A stretch of 64,000 nucleotides of DNA from Lonepinella koalarum (GTDB lineage Bacteria; Pseudomonadota; Gammaproteobacteria; Enterobacterales; Pasteurellaceae): positions 1 through 64,000 of the forward strand of contig JAUNED010000004.1 in assembly GCA_030525745.1 (NCBI GenBank). The letters are read 5' to 3'. Shown one piece after another: positions 39,512-50,678 of the stretch. The translations under genes and the position numbers were made by a program. Each line of letters opens with the position of its first letter. The first letter of the stretch is position 1. A model generated the notes under the pieces. The model ran no database searches, had not been told where the DNA came from, and was given only the letters and a program-made list of their open reading frames with translations.

Positions 39512-39527
39512 AGTGAGCTAGATCACA
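39512..39527. promoter_or_regulatory. CRP site upstream of the TRAP/uxu cluster
   Basis: AGTGAGCTAGATCACA matches TGTGA-N6-TCACA at 9 of 10 positions and is flanked by A-rich sequence. It is centred about 91 nt before dctP. Confidence 0.72.
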
Positions 39528-39636
39528 AAATGAAGAAAAATAATAAAAAGGATTAATTTGGACCGCACTTTATGAAAGTAAATATAGAGCATGAAAAATC
39601 CAATTGCTTTTGGATTGGCTTTTTGATAAACTCTGC

Positions 39637-39664
39637 AACCTATTTACTATATAGTGAATAGGTT
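39637..39664. promoter_or_regulatory. 28-bp near-perfect palindrome before rplN
   Basis: AACCTATT (39637-39644) and AATAGGTT (39657-39664) flank an ACTATATAGT core. Only one base pair of the 14 does not match. The TATAGT core could serve as a -10 element for the spc operon promoter, and as RNA the element forms a strong hairpin. It lies 41 nt upstream of rplN. Confidence 0.6.
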
Positions 39665-39692
39665 CGTCCCGAAAGGGTGTTATTAATTTTAG

Positions 39693-40076
<384 letters not shown>

Positions 40077-40086
40077 GGAGAATGTA

Positions 40087-40955
<869 letters not shown>

Positions 40956-40967
40956 GGCAGGTTACAA

Positions 40968-41273
40968 ATGGCTAAACAATCAATGAAAGCACGCGATGTT
41001 AAACGCGTTAAATTGGCTGAAAAATTCTATGCTCAACGTGTAGAATTGAAAAAAATCATTTCTGACGTAAATGCTTCTGACGAAGATCGTTGGAATGCGG
41101 TATTAAAATTACAAACTTTACCGCGTGATTCAAGCCCAAGTCGCCAACGTAACCGTTGCCGTCAAACTGGACGTCCTCATGGTGTCCTCAGTAAGTTTGG
41201 CTTAAGCCGTATCAAGGTTCGCGAAGCTGCAATGCGTGGCGAAATCCCAGGGCTTAGAAAAGCAAGTTGGTAA
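40968..41273 (+). CDS. rpsN: 30S ribosomal protein S14 (zinc-free form)
   Basis: 101 residues, [20 protein letters not shown] start, ending [11 protein letters not shown]. The long form lacking the CxxC zinc pair of the short paralogue; the site reads [12 protein letters not shown] with only one Cys. Needed in the small-subunit head. Confidence 0.98.
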   Translation: MAKQSMKARDVKRVKLAEKFYAQRVELKKIISDVNASDEDRWNAVLKLQTLPRDSSPSRQRNRCRQTGRPHGVLSKFGLSRIKVREAAMRGEIPGLRKASW

Positions 41274-41310
41274 TTTACCACTTTATTTTGGAATCGGAGA
41301 ATAAAGCAGA

Positions 41311-41703
41311 ATGAGTATGCAAGATCCAATCGCAGATATGTTGACTCGTATTCGTAACGGTCAAGCTGCGAATAAAGTTGCAATCAGTATGCCATCATCC
41401 AAGCTAAAAGTGGCGATTGCCAATGTATTAGCTGCTGAAGGTTATATTGAGAGCGTTAAAATTTTAGAAGGTGCAAAACCTGAGTTGGAAATTACTTTAA
41501 AATATTTCCAAGGTAAGCCGGTTGTAGAAAGCATTCAACGTGTAAGCCGTCCTGGTCTTCGTATTTACAAAGGTAAAGACGAATTGCCAAAAGTAATGGG
41601 TGGTTTAGGTGTTGCTGTTGTTTCTACATCTAAAGGTGTGATGACTGATCGTGCAGCTCGCCAAGCGGGTTTGGGCGGCGAAATCATCTGTTATGTAGCG
41701 TAA
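41311..41703 (+). CDS. rpsH: 30S ribosomal protein S8
   Basis: 130 residues, [18 protein letters not shown] start and [20 protein letters not shown] end. S8 binds central-domain 16S rRNA and, in enterics, represses the spc operon mRNA. It lies 37 nt after rpsN. Confidence 0.99.
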   Translation: MSMQDPIADMLTRIRNGQAANKVAISMPSSKLKVAIANVLAAEGYIESVKILEGAKPELEITLKYFQGKPVVESIQRVSRPGLRIYKGKDELPKVMGGLGVAVVSTSKGVMTDRAARQAGLGGEIICYVA

Positions 41704-41718
41704 TAGAGAGGTAGGAAA

Positions 41719-42252
41719 ATGTCTCGTGTTGCAAAAGCACCTGTTAATATTCCTGCCGGAGTCGAGGTTAAACTTGACGGTCAGCTATTAACAGTGAAAG
41801 GTAAGAATGGTGAATTATCTCGTACCATTCATAACGCAGTCGAAGTTAAACAAGATAATGGTGCATTAACATTTTCACCACGTGAAGGAATTGTTGGAGC
41901 TGATGCTCAAGCAGGTACTGCACGTGCATTGGTCAATGCAATGGTTATTGGTGTTACTGAAGGCTTCACTAGAAAATTACAACTAGTAGGTGTTGGTTAC
42001 AGAGCTCAAATGAAAGGTAACGTTGTTGCATTAAGTTTAGGCTTTTCACACCCTGTTGAGCACACTTTACCAGCAGGTATTACTGCAGAATGTCCATCCC
42101 AAACCGAAATTGTGTTGAAAGGTGCTGACAAACAATTAATTGGTCAAGTAGCTGCAGATATTCGTGCATATCGTAAACCAGAGCCTTATAAAGGTAAAGG
42201 TGTTCGTTATGCTGATGAAGTTGTACGCACTAAAGAAGCGAAGAAAAAATAA
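41719..42252 (+). CDS. rplF: 50S ribosomal protein L6
   Basis: 177 residues with the two-fold L6 repeat and the signature [20 protein letters not shown] near the C-terminus. It lies near the GTPase-associated centre. Spacings of 15 and 13 nt to its neighbours indicate a single transcript. Confidence 0.99.
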   Translation: MSRVAKAPVNIPAGVEVKLDGQLLTVKGKNGELSRTIHNAVEVKQDNGALTFSPREGIVGADAQAGTARALVNAMVIGVTEGFTRKLQLVGVGYRAQMKGNVVALSLGFSHPVEHTLPAGITAECPSQTEIVLKGADKQLIGQVAADIRAYRKPEPYKGKGVRYADEVVRTKEAKKK

Positions 42253-42265
42253 TTAAGGTAACACT

Positions 42266-42619
42266 ATGGATAAGAAATCAGCTCGTATCCGTCGTGCAGC
42301 TCGTGCTCGCCATATGATGAGAGAACAGGGTGCCACCCGTTTGGTTATTCACCGTACTCCACGTCATATTTATGCACAAGTGATTGCACCAAACGGTTCA
42401 GAAGTGCTTGCCGCTGCTTCAACAGTAGAAAAAGTAATTAGTGAGCAAGTAAAATACACCGGAAATAAAGATGCTGCTGCAGTAGTTGGTAAAATTGTTG
42501 CTGAGCGTGCATTGGCAAAAGGCGTAACAAATGTTGCGTTTGACCGTTCCGGCTTTAAATATCATGGTCGTGTCCAATCTTTAGCGGACGCTGCTCGTGA
42601 AGCTGGTCTACAGTTCTAA
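42266..42619 (+). CDS. rplR: 50S ribosomal protein L18
   Basis: 117 residues, [20 protein letters not shown] start, [20 protein letters not shown] end. L18 binds 5S rRNA together with L5. Confidence 0.99.
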   Translation: MDKKSARIRRAARARHMMREQGATRLVIHRTPRHIYAQVIAPNGSEVLAAASTVEKVISEQVKYTGNKDAAAVVGKIVAERALAKGVTNVAFDRSGFKYHGRVQSLADAAREAGLQF

Positions 42620-42634
42620 TAGAGGATATTTTAG

Positions 42635-43135
<501 letters not shown>

Positions 43136-43141
43136 TTGACG

Positions 43142-43321
43142 ATGGCTAAAACTATTAAAGTAACACAAGTTCGTAGCTCAATTGCTCGTTTACCGAAGCA
43201 TAAAGCAACTTTACGTGGTCTAGGTCTTCGCCATATGCATCATACCGTTGAGTTAATTGATACTCCAGCAGTACGTGGTATGATTAACCAAGTTTCATAC
43301 ATGGTTAAAGTGGAGGAGTAA
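43142..43321 (+). CDS. rpmD: 50S ribosomal protein L30
   Basis: 59 residues starting [13 protein letters not shown] at the ATG at 43142; an in-frame TTG two codons earlier is not favoured, since the ATG gives the E. coli length. A small peripheral large-subunit protein between rpsE and rplO. Confidence 0.98.
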
Positions 43322-43325
43322 GAGA

Positions 43326-43760
43326 ATGCGTTTAAATACTCTATCTCCGGCCGAAGGGGCAAAGCATAGTGCTAAGCGCTTAGGCCGTGGTATTGGTTCA
43401 GGTTTAGGTAAAACTGGTGGCCGTGGTCATAAAGGCCAAAAATCTCGTACTGGCGGCGGTGTTCGTCGTGGGTTCGAAGGTGGTCAAATGCCTTTATACC
43501 GTCGTTTACCAAAATTTGGTTTCACTTCAATGAAAGCCGCTGTAACAGCTGAAATTCGTTTGAATGAATTAACCAAAGTTGAGGGTAATGTAGTCACATT
43601 AGATGCATTGAAAGCAGCAAATATTGTTACTAAAGATATTCAATTTGCTAAAGTGATTTTAGCTGGTGAAGTAAAATCTGCAGTAACTGTGAAAGGCTTA
43701 CGTGTAACTAAAGGTGCTAAAGCAGCAATCGAAGCTGCTGGCGGATCAGTTGAGGAATAA
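43326..43760 (+). CDS. rplO: 50S ribosomal protein L15
   Basis: 144 residues, [20 protein letters not shown] start with the long basic glycine-rich N-terminal arm [19 protein letters not shown] that threads into 23S rRNA. It starts 4 nt after rpmD and is followed by secY after 7 nt. Confidence 0.99.
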   Translation: MRLNTLSPAEGAKHSAKRLGRGIGSGLGKTGGRGHKGQKSRTGGGVRRGFEGGQMPLYRRLPKFGFTSMKAAVTAEIRLNELTKVEGNVVTLDALKAANIVTKDIQFAKVILAGEVKSAVTVKGLRVTKGAKAAIEAAGGSVEE

Positions 43761-43767
43761 TTGACAA

Positions 43768-45093
43768 ATGGCTAAGCAACCAGGTTATCAAGCTAGAAGT
43801 ACTCAAAACGGTAAGGGAGAACTTAAAAGTAGATTACTTTTTGTATTAGGTGCTCTAATCGTTTTTCGTATAGGTTCTTTCATTCCGGTTCCTGGTATTG
43901 ATGCAGCCGTTTTAGCTCAATTGATAGAACAACAAAAAGGTACCATCATTGAAATGTTTAATATGTTCTCTGGTGGTGCTTTAAGCCGTGCATCAATTTT
44001 TGCTTTAGGTATTATGCCGTATATTTCGGCTTCTATCATTATTCAATTATTGACTACGGTTTATCCTGCTTTAAATGAATTAAAGAAAGAAGGTGAGTCC
44101 GGTCGCCGTAAGATAAGCAAGTATACCCGTTATGCAACATTGGGCCTTGCGACATTACAAGCAATTGGTATAGCAACAGGACTACCTAATATGTTACCGG
44201 GACTGGTACCTAATTTAGGTTTTGGATTCTATTTTACGGCTGTAATTAGCTTAGTTACGGGGACTATGTTCTTAATGTGGTTAGGCGAACAGATTACAGA
44301 GCGTGGAATTGGTAACGGTATTTCTTTAATCATTTTTGCGGGTATTGTTGCGGGACTTCCTTCTGCTATTGGTCAAACGGTTGAGCAGGCTCGTCAAGGG
44401 CAAATGCATCTATTAGTTCTTTTATTGATTGCCGTTATTGTTTTTGCAGTGACTTACTTTGTTATCTTCGTTGAAAGAGGACAAAGAAGAATTAAAGTTG
44501 AATATGCGAAGCGTCAGCAAGGTCATCAAATTGTAGGTGGTCATTCAACACATTTACCACTTAAAGTAAACATGGCAGGTGTTATTCCTGCAATTTTTGC
44601 TTCAAGCATTATTATGTTCCCTGCAACGATCACTACTTGGTTTGGTGAAAGCTCTAACTTTGAATGGTTAACTAATTTATCATTAATGTTACAGCCAGGC
44701 CAACCTATTTATTTGATCGTTTATGCTGTTGCAATTATGTTCTTTAGTTTCTTCTATTCTGCAATGCAATTTAATCCTCGTGATACAGCTGATAATTTGA
44801 AGAAATCTGGAGCATTCATACCCGGAATTAGGCCAGGTGAACAAACATCACGTTATATTGATAAAATTATGACTCGTCTAACATTAATTGGCGGTTTATA
44901 TATTACGTTTGTATGTTTGGTTCCTTACATTATGATGTCGGCATGGAATGTACAATTCTATTTTGGTGGTACTTCTTTACTGATTGTTGTAGTGGTAATT
45001 ATGGATTTCATAGTTCAGATTCAAAGTCACTTAATGTCGACTAAATATGAATCTGCTTTGAAAAAAGCAAACCTTAAAGGTTTTGGGCAATAA
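43768..45093 (+). CDS. secY: Preprotein translocase channel subunit SecY
   Basis: The 441-residue inner-membrane pore with ten transmembrane helices. The plug/TM2 region [20 protein letters not shown] and the cytoplasmic loop [20 protein letters not shown] are typical. It works with SecE/SecG and with SecA, whose gene is in the same window. It is the penultimate gene of the spc operon. Confidence 0.99.
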   Translation: MAKQPGYQARSTQNGKGELKSRLLFVLGALIVFRIGSFIPVPGIDAAVLAQLIEQQKGTIIEMFNMFSGGALSRASIFALGIMPYISASIIIQLLTTVYPALNELKKEGESGRRKISKYTRYATLGLATLQAIGIATGLPNMLPGLVPNLGFGFYFTAVISLVTGTMFLMWLGEQITERGIGNGISLIIFAGIVAGLPSAIGQTVEQARQGQMHLLVLLLIAVIVFAVTYFVIFVERGQRRIKVEYAKRQQGHQIVGGHSTHLPLKVNMAGVIPAIFASSIIMFPATITTWFGESSNFEWLTNLSLMLQPGQPIYLIVYAVAIMFFSFFYSAMQFNPRDTADNLKKSGAFIPGIRPGEQTSRYIDKIMTRLTLIGGLYITFVCLVPYIMMSAWNVQFYFGGTSLLIVVVVIMDFIVQIQSHLMSTKYESALKKANLKGFGQ

Positions 45094-45129
45094 TATTATT
45101 GCCTATTAAAATGTAAAAAAGGATAAGCA

Positions 45130-45243
45130 ATGAAAGTTCGTGCTTCCGTTAAGAAAATTTGTCGTAACTGTAAAGTTGTTAAACGTGAAGGTGTTGTCCG
45201 TGTATTATGCAGTGACCCTAAACATAAACAACGTCAAGGTTAA
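45130..45243 (+). CDS. rpmJ: 50S ribosomal protein L36 (zinc-binding form)
   Basis: A 37-residue protein, [17 protein letters not shown] start and KHKQRQG end. The zinc ligands C11, C14, C27 and a His near residue 32 are kept, so this is the zinc-dependent form. GGATAAGCA precedes the ATG. It closes the spc operon, 36 nt after secY, as in E. coli. Confidence 0.97.
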   Translation: MKVRASVKKICRNCKVVKREGVVRVLCSDPKHKQRQG

Positions 45244-45269
45244 TTAGAATAATTTTCTTGCAAAGAACC

Positions 45270-45294
45270 AGTTGAGCAGTTATACTGCTCAACT
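45270..45294 (+). terminator. Hairpin between spc and alpha operons
   Basis: A perfect 10-bp stem, AGTTGAGCAG (45270-45279) with CTGCTCAACT (45285-45294), around TTATA, 27 nt after rpmJ. It is followed by CATTTA rather than a long T-run, so it may attenuate more than terminate. Confidence 0.55.
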
Positions 45295-45305
45295 CATTTA
45301 CATCC

Positions 45306-45390
45306 TTGGTATATTGTTTGAGTATCCTGAAAACGGGCTTTTCAAGATCAATATACCAAATTAATCAAAAATAGGAGTGCATAGTGGCCC
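45306..45390 (+). promoter_or_regulatory. Alpha operon leader (S4-responsive RNA, Alpha_RBS type)
   Basis: TTGGTATATTG (45306-45316) and CAATATACCAA (45349-45359) form an 11-bp stem enclosing TCCTGAAAACGGGCTTTTCA, almost the same as the E. coli alpha leader core. It is followed by TAGGAGTGCATA before the GTG start of rpsM. In E. coli this RNA folds as a pseudoknot bound by S4 to repress the operon; rpsD (S4) lies downstream here too. Confidence 0.88.
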
Positions 45391-45740
45391 GTATTGCAGG
45401 CATTAACATTCCTGATCATAAACACACTGTAATCGCTTTAACAGCAATTTACGGTATTGGTAAGACTCGTGCGCAAGCAATTTGTGCAGCTACGGGTATT
45501 GCTGAAAGCGTTAAGATCAGAGAATTGTCTGAAGAGCAGATTGATAAACTGCGTGACGAAGTTGGTAAATTTACCGTTGAAGGTGACTTACGCCGTGAAG
45601 TAACACTTAACATCAAACGTCTTTTAGACTTAGGTTGTTATCGTGGTTTACGCCATCGTCGTAGCTTACCGGTACGTGGTCAACGTACTAAAACTAATGC
45701 GCGTACCCGTAAGGGTCCTCGTAAGCCGATCAAAAAATAG
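45384..45740 (+). CDS. rpsM: 30S ribosomal protein S13
   Basis: 118 residues, starting at GTG ([20 protein letters not shown]) as in E. coli, where this weak start is part of the S4-controlled leader. The C-terminal tail [20 protein letters not shown] reaches the P site. First gene of the alpha operon. Confidence 0.99.
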   Translation: MARIAGINIPDHKHTVIALTAIYGIGKTRAQAICAATGIAESVKIRELSEEQIDKLRDEVGKFTVEGDLRREVTLNIKRLLDLGCYRGLRHRRSLPVRGQRTKTNARTRKGPRKPIKK

Positions 45741-45754
45741 TCGGGGTAAATTAA

Positions 45755-46147
<393 letters not shown>

Positions 46148-46175
46148 TTGACGTTAGGATAATTGGAGAAAGAAA

Positions 46176-46796
46176 ATGGCAAGATATTTGGGTCCAAAAC
46201 TCAAGCTAAGCCGTCGTGAAGGCACTGACTTATTCCTTAAGTCAGGCGTGCGTGCTATCGATTCTAAATGTAAAATTGATACAGCACCCGGTCAACACGG
46301 TGCTCGCAAACCACGTTTATCTGACTATGGTAGTCAGTTGCGTGAGAAACAAAAAGTTCGCCGTATCTACGGTATCTTAGAACGTCAATTCCGTAACTAT
46401 TATAAAGAAGCGAACCGTTTAAAAGGTAATACAGGGGAAAACTTACTTGTATTATTAGAAGGTCGCTTGGATAACGTTGTTTATCGTATGGGATTTGCTG
46501 CAACTCGTGCAGAAGCTCGCCAATTAGTGAGCCATAAAGCCATTGTTGTAAATGGTCGTGTAGTTAATATCCCATCTTTCCAAGTTTCAGTTGATGATGT
46601 GATTGCTGTGCGTGAAAAATCTAAAAAACAAGCACGTATTAAAGCATCATTGGAGTTAGCAGAACAAAGAGAAAAACCAACTTGGTTAGAAATTGATTCT
46701 GCAAAAATGGAAGGTGTGTTCAAACGTGTTCCTGAACGTTCTGATTTATCAGCAGACATTAACGAACATCTGATCGTTGAGCTTTACTCTAAATAA
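46176..46796 (+). CDS. rpsD: 30S ribosomal protein S4 (operon autoregulator)
   Basis: 206 residues, [20 protein letters not shown] start and an S4 RNA-binding domain around [20 protein letters not shown]. It initiates 16S assembly and, by enteric precedent, represses this operon via the leader before rpsM. Confidence 0.99.
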   Translation: MARYLGPKLKLSRREGTDLFLKSGVRAIDSKCKIDTAPGQHGARKPRLSDYGSQLREKQKVRRIYGILERQFRNYYKEANRLKGNTGENLLVLLEGRLDNVVYRMGFAATRAEARQLVSHKAIVVNGRVVNIPSFQVSVDDVIAVREKSKKQARIKASLELAEQREKPTWLEIDSAKMEGVFKRVPERSDLSADINEHLIVELYSK

Positions 46797-46828
46797 TAGT
46801 TAAAGCTTAGAAGCAAAGAGAGGATAAA

Positions 46829-47818
46829 ATGCAGGGTTCTGTTACAGAATTTTTAAAGCCACACTTAGTTGATATTGAGCAAATCAGCTCTACTCATGCT
46901 AAAGTGATCTTAGAACCGTTAGAGCGTGGTTTCGGTCATACTCTAGGTAATGCATTACGCCGTATTCTTCTATCTTCAATGCCAGGTTGTGCTGTAACTG
47001 AAGTGGAAATTGAAGGGGTATTGCATGAATATAGCAGTAAGGAAGGTGTTCAAGAAGACATTCTTGAAGTGCTTCTCAACTTAAAAGGCCTAGCGGTTAA
47101 AGTTCAGAATAAAGATGATGTTTTTCTGACACTAAACAAATCTGGAATTGGCCCTGTTGTTGCAGCTGACATCATTCATGATGGTGATGTTGAGATCGTA
47201 AATCCTGATCATGTTATCTGCCATTTAACGGATGAGAATGCCTCAATTAATATGCGCATTCGCGTCCAACGAGGCAGAGGTTATGTGCCGGCATCTGCTC
47301 GTGCGCATGTTCAAGATGAAGATCGTCCGATTGGTCGTCTATTAGTAGATGCTTGTTATAGCCCAGTAGATCGTATTGCTTATAATGTTGAAGCAGCACG
47401 TGTTGAACAGCGTACAGACTTAGATAAATTAGTTATCGAGTTGGAGACTAACGGTACTATTGATCCGGAAGAAGCCATTCGTCGTGCGGCAACAATTTTA
47501 GCAGAGCAGCTTGATGCATTCGTTGATTTGCGTGATGTTCGTCAGCCTGAAGTCAAGGAAGAAAAACCGGAATTTGATCCGATTTTATTACGTCCAGTTG
47601 ATGATTTAGAGCTGACAGTTCGTTCTGCTAACTGTTTGAAAGCAGAAACAATTCATTATATCGGTGATTTAGTACAACGTACAGAAGTTGAGTTATTAAA
47701 AACGCCTAACCTTGGTAAGAAATCTCTTACTGAGATTAAAGACGTACTCGCTTCACGTGGACTATCATTAGGTATGCGCCTTGAGAATTGGCCACCGGCA
47801 AGTATTGCTGAAGATTAA
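46829..47818 (+). CDS. rpoA: RNA polymerase alpha subunit
   Basis: 329 residues. The N-terminal dimerisation domain ([20 protein letters not shown]) is linked to the C-terminal DNA- and activator-binding domain ([18 protein letters not shown] ... [18 protein letters not shown]). The CTD is the usual contact for CRP at the sites found in this window. Same place and length as in E. coli. Confidence 0.99.
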   Translation: MQGSVTEFLKPHLVDIEQISSTHAKVILEPLERGFGHTLGNALRRILLSSMPGCAVTEVEIEGVLHEYSSKEGVQEDILEVLLNLKGLAVKVQNKDDVFLTLNKSGIGPVVAADIIHDGDVEIVNPDHVICHLTDENASINMRIRVQRGRGYVPASARAHVQDEDRPIGRLLVDACYSPVDRIAYNVEAARVEQRTDLDKLVIELETNGTIDPEEAIRRAATILAEQLDAFVDLRDVRQPEVKEEKPEFDPILLRPVDDLELTVRSANCLKAETIHYIGDLVQRTEVELLKTPNLGKKSLTEIKDVLASRGLSLGMRLENWPPASIAED

Positions 47819-47857
47819 TGGCCAATTAGGTTAAGATTTTTCTGAGAAGGATAAGGT

Positions 47858-48244
47858 ATGCGTCATCGTAAGAGTGGACGTCAATTAAACCGTAACAGCA
47901 GCCATCGTCAAGCGCTGTTCCGCAATTTGGCTAGTGCTTTAATTGGTCACGAGATCATTAAAACAACATTACCAAAAGCAAAAGAGTTACGTCGTGTAGT
48001 TGAACCGTTGATTACATTAGCAAAAGAAGATAGCGTTGCAAATCGTCGTTTGGCTTTTGCTCGTACCCGCAACATTGAAACAGTTGCAAAATTATTTAAT
48101 GAATTAGGTCCACGTTTTGCTCAACGTGCAGGTGGTTACACCCGTATTTTAAAATGTGGTTTCCGCGCAGGTGATAATGCGCCAATGGCATACATTGAGC
48201 TTGTTGATCGTCCGGAAGTAGCAGCAGAAAGTGCTACAGAATAA
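47858..48244 (+). CDS. rplQ: 50S ribosomal protein L17
   Basis: 128 residues, [20 protein letters not shown] start. Last gene of the alpha operon, followed 14 nt later by a strong terminator. Confidence 0.99.
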   Translation: MRHRKSGRQLNRNSSHRQALFRNLASALIGHEIIKTTLPKAKELRRVVEPLITLAKEDSVANRRLAFARTRNIETVAKLFNELGPRFAQRAGGYTRILKCGFRAGDNAPMAYIELVDRPEVAAESATE

Positions 48245-48257
48245 TTCTTTACTAAAA

Positions 48258-48287
48258 TAAAAAGCTCGCATTTATGCGAGCTTTTTT
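48258..48287. terminator. Rho-independent terminator of the alpha operon, bidirectional
   Basis: AAAAGCTCGCAT pairs with ATGCGAGCTTTT over 12 bp with a tiny loop, followed by further T residues. It also lies 18 nt downstream of the small ORF on the other strand and can end that transcript. Confidence 0.9.
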
Positions 48288-48305
48288 CATGTACTGAAAA
48301 TAAAT

Positions 48306-48458
48306 TTAATCACAATTTTGTACGACAAAATACAGAGCATTCCGATCTATTGTTCTTTGCTGCTGTTTTCTTATACGTGTTATTCTTAAATTTCGGCGTG
48401 CTTGATTCAAACGAAAAAGAGGGTTACGTTTTTTCAAAAAATGTTTTTTTACAGCCAT
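48306..48458 (-). CDS. Small basic protein of unknown function, coupled to mltF
   Basis: A 50-residue reading frame (MAVKKHFLKK... ending FVVQNCD) with 16 Arg/Lys residues, concentrated in RRNLRITRIRKQQQR. AAAAGGAAATTAT gives a very good ribosome-binding site, and the ATG lies 11 nt after the mltF stop, whose codon borders that site. The terminator at 48258-48287 ends the unit. I do not recognise the family. The charge suggests nucleic-acid or ribosome binding, which is only a guess. Confidence 0.6.
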   Translation of the reverse strand: MAVKKHFLKKRNPLFRLNQARRNLRITRIRKQQQRTIDRNALYFVVQNCD

Positions 48459-48469
48459 ATAATTTCCTT

Positions 48470-49861
48470 TTATTCTTCAATAAGTTGTTCTTGATTTTGC
48501 TGGATTCGATGATAATTGATAATACTATTCATATAGCGGCGAATATTCTCAACATACTGGAAGGCTTCGTAGCCTCTTGCATAGCCGTATTTTAACTGAT
48601 GATGATATTTTTTTTCAGACAACCGAGGTAAATTTTTCTTCACATCAAGCCAATCATCTGGATTTTCTCCTTGCAATTTAGTAAGCCTTCTAGCATCTAA
48701 CATATGCCCTAAGCCCATATTATATCCGACTAAAGCAAACCAGATGCGATCTTCTGAAGGCACTGTATCCGGCACTTGAGAAATAAGCCAATGTAAATAT
48801 TCTGATCCACCCTTAATACTTTGTTCCGGATCGGTACGATCTGTAATTTTCATTAGGGTTGCAGTATCTTTTGTGAGCATCATCATTCCCCGTACACCGG
48901 TAGGTGAAGTTGCATCAGGATTCCAATGGGATTCTTGATAAGCTATAGCAGCAAGTAATCGCCAATCTAAATTACCTTTATATTTCTCAAAGAGCGGTTG
49001 ATATTTGGGTAGAATGGTATCTATAGCTTGTGTATAAGAGCGCATATCAACATAATCAAATTTTGCAAAATGATTGATATATTTTTCCTCTATTCGAGCG
49101 ATTAATCCTTCCTCAAGAGATTTATTCATAAAATCCAGTAATGCAGCTTGTAGCTCATTATAGGCATTTTTTGCCAAATACCAATGAACACCAGATTCAT
49201 CTGTCACGTCAAAAGCAACAGCTAATTGTGGTTTAATTTGTTGTATAGCCAGTACATCAATGGAATTGGCAATAGTATAATCAATTTTGCCTTCTGCAAC
49301 TTGTAGAAGTAATTCTTCTTGACTTTGATTATGACTGAGTGACCATTCAATTTTGGTATCCATTGAGGTTGAACGTAGAATTTCGGCTAATTCAGAACCA
49401 TCTGCAATGACAAGTTTGCCATTAATTTCGGCGAGTGAACGAGGGCGGTTTTCCCCTTTACGATAGACCAATTGCCAAGAAGCTGAATTATAGGCCGGAC
49501 CTAATTGAAATTGAGCTGCTTTATCTGATTGAAATAATAAATTTGCTGCAGCAATATTAATTTCCCCTTTATTTAACGCTTCGAAAAGCTGCTCGTTATT
49601 TTCTTTTGTAATAACCTTCAGTTTTACACCAAGATAATCTGCGAAGGCTTGTGCCAATTCATATTCTAATCCTGCTTGACCTGTCTCATTAGTAAAATAG
49701 GTGACAGGATTATTAATGGTACCAATAATTAGCGTACCACGCTCTTTTACTTGAGTGTAATGATTTTCTTCCGTGAGCCCGGATACCGATGGGAAAATCA
49801 TATCAATTGCCCATAATAGTAAGCTGGTTGCAATAATTACTCTAATAAATAAACCTTTCAT
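48470..49861 (-). CDS. mltF: Membrane-bound lytic murein transglycosylase F
   Basis: Cleaves peptidoglycan glycan strands, releasing 1,6-anhydromuropeptides. The 463-residue protein starts with a hydrophobic export segment ([19 protein letters not shown]). An ABC-type amino-acid-binding-like module follows at about residues 38-265, then a C-terminal SLT domain with the catalytic Glu in [20 protein letters not shown] and the GYNMGLGH motif. It is shorter than E. coli MltF (518) mainly at the ends. Confidence 0.93.
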   Translation of the reverse strand: MKGLFIRVIIATSLLLWAIDMIFPSVSGLTEENHYTQVKERGTLIIGTINNPVTYFTNETGQAGLEYELAQAFADYLGVKLKVITKENNEQLFEALNKGEINIAAANLLFQSDKAAQFQLGPAYNSASWQLVYRKGENRPRSLAEINGKLVIADGSELAEILRSTSMDTKIEWSLSHNQSQEELLLQVAEGKIDYTIANSIDVLAIQQIKPQLAVAFDVTDESGVHWYLAKNAYNELQAALLDFMNKSLEEGLIARIEEKYINHFAKFDYVDMRSYTQAIDTILPKYQPLFEKYKGNLDWRLLAAIAYQESHWNPDATSPTGVRGMMMLTKDTATLMKITDRTDPEQSIKGGSEYLHWLISQVPDTVPSEDRIWFALVGYNMGLGHMLDARRLTKLQGENPDDWLDVKKNLPRLSEKKYHHQLKYGYARGYEAFQYVENIRRYMNSIINYHRIQQNQEQLIEE

Positions 49862-49893
49862 TTGTTAAAACATATCTACTTTTAACCGCACTT

Positions 49894-50205
49894 TTAAGTG
49901 TGAGAATACAGGTGAGGATTAACATTGAACTTTAAGTGTTCTACTATAGGATAATACTGCCGGATAATCTGAAGTAATTCTTCTTGTTTAAATAGCAAGG
50001 CCTGCCGTACACTGGCATTTTTAACATCAATGTGTAGATTTTCTTCTTTCACATTGACTATTTGATATAACCCTTTAAATTCCGGCAAAAAATTTTCTTG
50101 CAGTTGTAAATTTAAGTTATTCAGCATCAGCCCTTTTTTCATCAAACCTGCAAAATCCGAACTGTTTAAAATCTGTTTAATATTAAGGGTTTTTTGTCTT
50201 CTCAT
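49894..50205 (-). CDS. DUF721/DciA-like protein
   Basis: A 103-residue protein starting MRRQKTLNIKQILNSS, with a C-terminal KH-like region (ENLHIDVKNASVRQALLFKQEELLQ). It resembles the DUF721 family, whose member DciA loads replicative helicase in bacteria lacking DnaC/DnaB-loader homologues. The start at 50205 is chosen because the 25 upstream residues are not family-like and overlap the secM promoter side. It is divergent from secM. Confidence 0.7.
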   Translation of the reverse strand: MRRQKTLNIKQILNSSDFAGLMKKGLMLNNLNLQLQENFLPEFKGLYQIVNVKEENLHIDVKNASVRQALLFKQEELLQIIRQYYPIVEHLKFNVNPHLYSHT

Positions 50206-50304
50206 TTGAACACTTGAATTTATAAAATTAAGCCCAATAAATAAAGGACATCGTAACGAATTTTCGTTACAATACCCCAAATTATCTTAAATAAAAAGCA
50301 AAAG

Positions 50305-50607
50305 ATGAGTTTATTCCAAGGCAAACGTAATTTTTGGTCGCAATTACTGGTGAGTATCGTTGCGTTTTTTGCTTTGCCACAGGTGAATGCTGCTGAAACA
50401 CAATCCCATCAGCCTCTAGCACAACAGGCCGAACCTCAACAAATTCAATGTTGGGTATTATCTGCTACCATTGAGAATCAAACTCAGCATCTTCAACAAG
50501 AAGCGCCACAAAGAGCGGTAGCTTTTACAGATGTTTTTCACAATAAATCGTACTTTCCTTTCTTTTGGCCGGAGCATGCGCCTATACGAGCCGGGCCTAT
50601 AGCCTAA
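50305..50607 (+). CDS. secM: Secretion monitor SecM with a hybrid arrest motif
   Basis: A 100-residue secreted regulator. A signal peptide ([17 protein letters not shown]) lets translocation relieve ribosome stalling. The C-terminus reads [16 protein letters not shown], with the stalling Arg95 and Pro98 in the right place and only two residues after the proline. E. coli SecM uses GIRAGP after a Trp-Ile pair; the Mannheimia succiniciproducens form uses HAPIRGSP. Here the first half is Mannheimia-like and the second E. coli-like. Stalling should expose the secA ribosome-binding site downstream. Confidence 0.92.
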   Translation: MSLFQGKRNFWSQLLVSIVAFFALPQVNAAETQSHQPLAQQAEPQQIQCWVLSATIENQTQHLQQEAPQRAVAFTDVFHNKSYFPFFWPEHAPIRAGPIA

Positions 50608-50678
50608 TTTTTCATTGTCTTTTAGTTTTATGGTGCTTTTGCATCGAATCCTTATTTTATTTTTTTAGAGAAAATCCC

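Noticed and set aside
48350..48595. Plus-strand hydrophobic open frame of 81 codons after rplQ
   Set aside because: It is the reverse of the small basic ORF and the mltF end. The minus-strand reading has a ribosome site and continuity with mltF, so this one is the shadow.
50565..50678. 38-codon N-terminal extension of SecA
   Set aside because: It overlaps the end of secM and encodes hydrophobic residues not seen in SecA; the [11 protein letters not shown] start at 50679 is canonical.
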